Assembly: GCA_900757385.1 (NCBI GenBank)
Contig: CAAENO010000099.1
Span: forward strand, 1-9,919
Direction of reading: 5' to 3'
Source of the DNA: an uncultured Collinsella sp.
GTDB lineage: Bacteria; Actinomycetota; Coriobacteriia; Coriobacteriales; Coriobacteriaceae
DNA: 9,919 nt
Shown: positions 4,450-9,919 of the stretch, piece after piece
How the letters are laid out: each line of letters opens with the position of its first letter
Position numbering within the stretch: the first letter of the stretch is position 1
The notes under the pieces: generated by a model
Told to the model about the DNA's origin: nothing
What the model saw: only the letters and a program-made list of their open reading frames with translations
Databases searched by the model: none
Translations under genes and position numbers: made by a program

Positions 4450-6047
4450 TGTCCGAAACCCTCAATGCCCAGGATATCGCCAAGAAACTGCAGGAGCAGC
4501 TCACGAGCCTCTCCGCGACGGTCGATACGCATGAGGTTTCAACGGTCGACGAGGTAGGCGACGGCATCGCGCGCGTCACCGGCCTCAAGAGCGCCATGGC
4601 AGGCGAGCTTCTGGAGTTCAAGAGCTCCGATACCGGTGAGACCGTCTTCGGCCTTGCCCAGAACCTTGACCGTGACGAGGTCGGCGCCGTTCTGTTTGGT
4701 GCCGTCGACTCCATCAAGGAAGGCGACGAGTGCCGCACCACTGGCCGCATTATGGATATCCCCGTGAGCCGTGCCATGCTCGGCCGCGTCGTCAATCCGC
4801 TCGGCCAGCCTATCGACGGTTTGGGTGACATTGTCGCCACGCACCGTCGTCCTATCGAGTTTAAGGCCCCCGGCGTCATCGACCGTACCCCGGTGTGCGA
4901 GCCGGTTCAGACCGGTCTGTTGGCCATCGACTCCATGGTGCCTATCGGCCGTGGTCAGCGTGAGCTCATCATCGGCGACCGTAAGACCGGTAAGACCGCC
5001 ATCGCCATCGACGCTATCCTCAACCAGCGCGGCAAGGGCATGGTCTGCATCTATGTCGCCATCGGCCAGAAGGCCTCCACGGTTGCCAACATCCGCGAGA
5101 CCCTCGCTCAGCACGGTGCGCTCGACTACACCATCATCGTTTCGGCCACCGCTGCCGATTCCGCCCCTATGCAGTACATCGCGCCTATGGCCGGTGCCGC
5201 TATCGGCGAGTTCTTCATGTACAACGGCGAGGACGGCAAGCCCGCCAGCGAGACCAACCCCGGCGGCCACGTGCTCGTCATCTACGACGACCTGTCCAAG
5301 CAGGCTGTGGCCTACCGTCAGATGTCGCTGACGCTGCATCGTCCGCCCGGACGCGAGGCCTATCCTGGCGACATCTTCTACCTGCACTCTCGTCTGCTCG
5401 AGCGTGCCGTCAAGATGTCCAAGAAGAACGGTTACGGCTCCATGACGGCACTGCCGATCATCGAGACCCAGGACGGCGACGTCTCGGCCTACATTCCGAC
5501 CAACGTCATTTCCATTACCGATGGTCAGATCTACCTGCAGTCCGAGCTCTTCTTCCAGGGTCAGCGCCCGGCAGTCGACGTGGGCATCTCCGTGTCCCGC
5601 GTCGGTGGCGATGCGCAGACCAAGGCTATGAAGCAGGTTGCCGGCAACCTTCGCCTGGACCTCGCTTCGTACCAGGAGCTCGCTGGCTTTACGCAGTTCG
5701 GCTCCGACCTCGACGAGGCTACTCAGAAGCAGCTGACCCATGGTGCTCGCATGACCGAGCTCCTGAAGCAGCCGCGTTACAAGCCGTTTGAGGTTGGCGA
5801 GCAGATCGTTACGCTGTTCGCTGGCAACGAGGGCTTCCTGGATGACCTGGAGATCGCCGACGTGCTGCCCTTCCGTGCCGAGCTCATCGAGTACATGGAC
5901 AATGGCTTTGGTTCGCTGCTCGACAAGGTTCGCGCCAAGAAGATCGATGATGACACCAAGGCTGAGCTCTTGCGCGTCATCGGCGACTTCAAGCAGCAGT
6001 TCATGGCCAAGCACCATTCGGATGTTTCTGGATCAGAGGAGAACTAA
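4449..6047 (+). CDS. atpA: F1Fo ATP synthase subunit alpha
   Basis: Alpha is the non-catalytic nucleotide-binding subunit of the F1 hexamer, supplying the arginine finger to the beta catalytic site. The product has 532 residues (E. coli 513). The N-terminal helix that docks on delta (about 5-22) is present. Walker A is GDRKTGKT (176-183), Walker B ends in VIYDD (277-281), followed by LSKQAVAYRQMSL; VISITDGQIYL lies at 353-363, and GISVSRVGGDAQTK contains Arg384, matching E. coli Arg376. A stretch of about 12 residues (261-273, DGKPASETNPGG) just before the Walker B strand is absent from the E. coli protein. GGAGGTGA (4436-4443) lies five bases before the ATG. atpG follows after five bases. 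Confidence 0.98.
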   Translation: MSETLNAQDIAKKLQEQLTSLSATVDTHEVSTVDEVGDGIARVTGLKSAMAGELLEFKSSDTGETVFGLAQNLDRDEVGAVLFGAVDSIKEGDECRTTGRIMDIPVSRAMLGRVVNPLGQPIDGLGDIVATHRRPIEFKAPGVIDRTPVCEPVQTGLLAIDSMVPIGRGQRELIIGDRKTGKTAIAIDAILNQRGKGMVCIYVAIGQKASTVANIRETLAQHGALDYTIIVSATAADSAPMQYIAPMAGAAIGEFFMYNGEDGKPASETNPGGHVLVIYDDLSKQAVAYRQMSLTLHRPPGREAYPGDIFYLHSRLLERAVKMSKKNGYGSMTALPIIETQDGDVSAYIPTNVISITDGQIYLQSELFFQGQRPAVDVGISVSRVGGDAQTKAMKQVAGNLRLDLASYQELAGFTQFGSDLDEATQKQLTHGARMTELLKQPRYKPFEVGEQIVTLFAGNEGFLDDLEIADVLPFRAELIEYMDNGFGSLLDKVRAKKIDDDTKAELLRVIGDFKQQFMAKHHSDVSGSEEN

Positions 6048-6052
6048 GCCCC

Positions 6053-6960
6053 ATGGCCAACCTTCGCGACATTAAGAAGCGAATCTCCTCGGTTACCACG
6101 ACCAAGCAGATCACGCGCACGATGGAGATGGTCTCTACGGCCAAGATCCGTCGTGCCCTCGATCGCTCCAAGCAGGCCGAGCCCTATAAGGAGGCGCTGA
6201 CCGACGTCATGTTGACGGTCGCCGGCGACGCCTCCTGTTCGGGCACCGATCCCATGCTGCAGAAGCATGAGAGCGTCAAGCATGGCCTGATTGTCGTTAT
6301 TGCCTCGGACCGCGGCCTTGCCGGCGGTTTCAATACGACGGTGGAGCGCACGGCCGAAAAGCTCGCCGCTTCTTGGGCGAACGACGGCATCGAGTGCGAG
6401 ATCATCGCGTGCGGGCGTAAGCCGGCCACGTATTTCCGTGACCGCGCAAACGTCGTCATGCACTTTGAGGGCAACTCCTCTGAGCCCGATTTCAATCAGG
6501 CCCGCATGATCTCCTCTCATATCTGCGATGCGTATCGTGCCGGTGAGCTTGACCGTGTCGAGCTTGTCTACCACCACGCCAAGAACCGCGTGGATCAGGA
6601 GCTTCGCGTCGAGCATCTGTTGCCGCTCGACCCCGAGATGATCGCTATGGCCCACGGTCCGCGTAAGAACGAGACCGACGCCCCTAAGCGCATCTCGTCC
6701 ACGTTCGAGTTCGTGCCCTCTCCCGAGCATGTTCTCGGCAAGCTTGTACCGTCGTATATCCTGACGGTCATCTACCAGGCCCTGATCGATTCGGCGGCTG
6801 CCGAGCAGGGTGCACGCCGCAAGGCCATGCACTCCGCGACGGAAAACGCCACCGCGATCATCTCGACCCTTACCCGCACGTATAGTCGCGTGCGCCAGGC
6901 TTCGATCACGACCGAGATTAACGAGATCGTCGGCGGAGCCTCAGCATTGGAGGAACAGTA

Positions 6961-6961
<1 letters not shown>
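6053..6961 (+). CDS. atpG: F1Fo ATP synthase subunit gamma
   Basis: Gamma is the central rotor shaft of F1. The 302-residue product compares with 287 in E. coli. The N-terminal helix reads NLRDIKKRISSVTTTKQIT and MEMVSTAKIRRA (3-35), the Rossmann-like core has IASDRGLAGGFN (83-94), and the C-terminal helix ends with SRVRQASITTEINEIVGGASAL (278-299), which pairs with the N-terminal helix inside the alpha3beta3 ring. These are the standard family signatures. Residues about 201-216 (HGPRKNETDAPKRISS) form a charged loop that may account for the extra length. AGAGGAGA (6035-6042) is about ten bases before the ATG. The stop TAA overlaps the atpD ATG by one base, so gamma and beta translation are likely coupled. 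Confidence 0.97.
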
Positions 6962-8415
<1,454 letters not shown>

Positions 8416-8418
8416 GTT

Positions 8419-8811
8419 ATGCGTATCCGCATCGTGTGCCCCGTGAGCTGCGCCTATGAGGGCGACGCTGCGTTTGTGTCGATTCCGTCCACGGATGGCG
8501 AGTTTGGCGTCCTGCCTGCTCACTCCAGCGAGATCTGCACGATCGACCGCGGTTACGTTCGCGTTTCCGATAAGGCCATGGGCACTGTCGACCACACGTT
8601 TGCCGTGGCCGGCGGCTATGCCCAGGTTGCGGACGATGTCGTGACCGTTCTCGCCGAGCGCGCTTGCGATTTGGCGACCGTCGATGCCGACAAGCTTAAA
8701 GCTGATATTCAAGGTTTTGAAGAGAAGCTGGGTAATTTGTCGGAGGATGATGCACGCCGCGCCTACCTCTATAATGAAATCGCATGGTGTAAGCTCAAGC
8801 TTGCCCAATAG
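8419..8811 (+). CDS. atpC: F1Fo ATP synthase subunit epsilon
   Basis: Epsilon belongs to the rotor foot and can inhibit ATP hydrolysis through its C-terminal helices. The product has 130 residues, near the usual 130-140. The beta-sandwich domain (about 1-85) shows IPSTDGEFGVLPAHSSEI (22-39) and FAVAGGYAQVADDVVTVLAE (61-80), both typical. Residues 88-130 (starting VDADKLKADI and ending WCKLKLAQ) form the predicted helical hairpin, so the regulatory domain is complete, unlike the truncated forms of some bacteria. A purine-rich GGGGGAGAAG (8403-8412) at the end of atpD serves as ribosome binding site. It is the last gene of the operon, followed by a strong terminator. Confidence 0.96.
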   Translation: MRIRIVCPVSCAYEGDAAFVSIPSTDGEFGVLPAHSSEICTIDRGYVRVSDKAMGTVDHTFAVAGGYAQVADDVVTVLAERACDLATVDADKLKADIQGFEEKLGNLSEDDARRAYLYNEIAWCKLKLAQ

Positions 8812-8847
8812 TCAAACGATTTAGCGTTCGACCATTTGCGAACACAT

Positions 8848-8886
8848 CATGCCCGGGATGGCCCAGCCACCCCGGGCATGCTTTTT
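8848..8886 (+). terminator. Intrinsic terminator of the atp operon
   Basis: CATGCCCGGG (8848-8857) and CCCGGGCATG (8871-8880) form a perfect 10-bp G/C-rich stem. The 13-base loop can add three more pairs (TGG/CCA) after an A/C mismatch. One C and then TTTTT (8882-8886) follow, the classic Rho-independent form. It lies 36 bases after the atpC stop and directly before the murA ribosome binding site. Confidence 0.9.
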
Positions 8887-8899
8887 GAAAGGGTAGACC

Positions 8900-9919
8900 T
8901 TGGATATTATCCGCGTTGAGGGTGGCCACGCCATCGGAGGCTCCGTGCCCGTCTCGGGCGCCAAGAACTCCGCGCTCAAACTCATGGCGGCAACGCTTCT
9001 GGCGCCGGGCAAGACGACGCTGCAGAACGTGCCCGATATTTCCGATGTCCACGTGATGGGCAAGGTGCTCAAGGGCATGGGCGCTACGATCGATGTTCTC
9101 GACGAGCACACGCTCGAGATTGATACCTCTCAGGTCGATTCATGGGAGGCCCCCTACGAGCTCGTTGCCAAGATGCGCGCTTCCACCGCCGTCATGGGGC
9201 CCCTGCTGGGCCGCTTCCATCGCGCCAAAATTGCCATGCCGGGCGGCTGCAACCTGGGTGCTCGTAAGATCGATATGCACATTCTTGGTCTTGAGGCCCT
9301 GGGCGTTGAGTTCGATACCGCCCACGGTTACATCAACGCTAATGCGCCCCAAGGTCTGCGCGGTACCACCGTCACGCTCGAGTTCGCCAGCGTCGGTGCG
9401 ACCGAGAATCTCATCATGGCCTCTGTGCGCGCACAGGGCACCACGGTTATCGACAATGCCGCCCGCGAGCCCGAGATCGTCGATCTCGCCAACATGCTCA
9501 ACGAGATGGGCGCCAAGATTGTTGGCGCCGGTACGCCCGTCGTGACTATCGAAGGCGTGGAAGAGCTCCATCCCGTTATCCATCGCGTGGTGGGCGACCG
9601 CATCGAGGCCGGTACCTTTATCGTCGCCGGTGCGTTGATGGCGGACGATCGCGGTGTCGATGTCACGGGCTTTTGCCCCATTCATTTGGGCATGGTGCTC
9701 AAGAAGATGGAGCTCATGGGTATCGACTGCGAGCGCGTCGAGGATGGCGTCCATGTGAACCGTGCCGAGCGTATCAAGCCGGTCGACATCCAGACGCTTC
9801 CGTTCCCCGGTTTCCCGACCGACATGCAGGCGCAGATTATGGTGCTCTCCGCCCTTGCCGACGGCAGTTCCGTTATTACCGAGAACATCTTCGAGAATCG
9901 CTTTATGTTTGCCTCTGAG
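8900..9919 (+). CDS. murA: UDP-N-acetylglucosamine 1-carboxyvinyltransferase (3' end outside window)
   Basis: MurA transfers enolpyruvate from PEP to UDP-GlcNAc, the first committed step of peptidoglycan synthesis, in the cytoplasm. The first 340 residues of about 420 are present and the frame runs open off the right edge. Residues include SGAKNSAL (19-26) with Lys22 and Asn23, APYELVAKMRAS (84-95), MPGGCNLGAR (113-122) with Cys117 equal to the PEP- and fosfomycin-reactive Cys115 of E. coli, NAAREPEIVD, DRIEAGTF and FPTDMQAQ with Asp308 equal to catalytic Asp305. The start is TTG at 8900, six bases after GAAAGGG (8887-8893); it gives MDIIRVEGG, the normal family N-terminus, and no ATG or GTG fits this. 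Cys rather than Asp at 117 predicts a fosfomycin-sensitive enzyme. A murA gene shortly after the atp operon also occurs in Bacillus subtilis. Confidence 0.96.
   Translation, partial: MDIIRVEGGHAIGGSVPVSGAKNSALKLMAATLLAPGKTTLQNVPDISDVHVMGKVLKGMGATIDVLDEHTLEIDTSQVDSWEAPYELVAKMRASTAVMGPLLGRFHRAKIAMPGGCNLGARKIDMHILGLEALGVEFDTAHGYINANAPQGLRGTTVTLEFASVGATENLIMASVRAQGTTVIDNAAREPEIVDLANMLNEMGAKIVGAGTPVVTIEGVEELHPVIHRVVGDRIEAGTFIVAGALMADDRGVDVTGFCPIHLGMVLKKMELMGIDCERVEDGVHVNRAERIKPVDIQTLPFPGFPTDMQAQIMVLSALADGSSVITENIFENRFMFASE

Noticed and set aside
4539..6017. A 492-codon open frame on the minus strand opposite atpA
   Set aside because: Antisense shadow of a clearly conserved gene, rich in Asp, Gly, His, Leu and Val from complement codon bias, with no recognisable domain.
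8826..8843. GTTCG/CGAAC hairpin before the terminator
   Set aside because: Only a 5-bp stem with an 8-base loop and no T-tract; too weak to call separately.

Overview
The window holds a compact, all-plus-strand block of housekeeping genes: the 3' end of glpK (glycerol kinase), upp (uracil phosphoribosyltransferase), a complete F1Fo ATP synthase operon (atpI-like gene, atpB, atpE, atpF, atpH, atpA, atpG, atpD, atpC), and the 5' part of murA. The high G+C content, strong G/C bias at third codon positions, frequent GTG/TTG starts and the actinobacterial style of several subunits (for example the N-terminal extension on beta) suggest a Coriobacteriia member of the Actinomycetota, most like Collinsella. 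That placement is inference from composition and protein style. No search was run.

Layout: 2-874 is the C-terminal half of glycerol kinase. A 122-bp gap with a 12-bp palindrome beside the ribosome binding site leads to upp (997-1644). A 282-bp gap (1645-1926) follows. It contains a large fold-back element (1646-1748), a direct repeat, short palindromes and the best promoter candidate for the ATP synthase operon (about 1837-1864). The membrane genes come first (a 103-residue AtpI-like protein, subunit a, subunit c, subunit b), then the stalk and catalytic genes (delta, alpha, gamma, beta, epsilon). From atpE on, genes overlap or lie within 15 bp of each other, which points to one transcript with translational coupling. 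The exception is a 125-bp gap before atpE. It carries two small hairpins and the strongest Shine-Dalgarno sequence in the operon, fitting the need for many c subunits per complex. A strong intrinsic terminator (8848-8886) ends the operon, and the murA ribosome binding site abuts its T-tract.

Together the atp genes encode the membrane rotor and stator (a, c ring, b), the peripheral-stalk cap (delta) and the F1 motor (alpha3 beta3 gamma epsilon). The upp-atp and atp-murA neighbourhoods resemble those known in Bacillus subtilis.

I found no novel defence, mobile or biosynthetic system. The points worth a second look are the structured element after upp, the palindromes near the upp and atp start regions, the signal-peptide-like N-terminus of subunit b, the shortened delta and c subunits, an insertion in alpha, the missing regulatory motifs of GlpK, and the terminator-RBS arrangement in front of murA.
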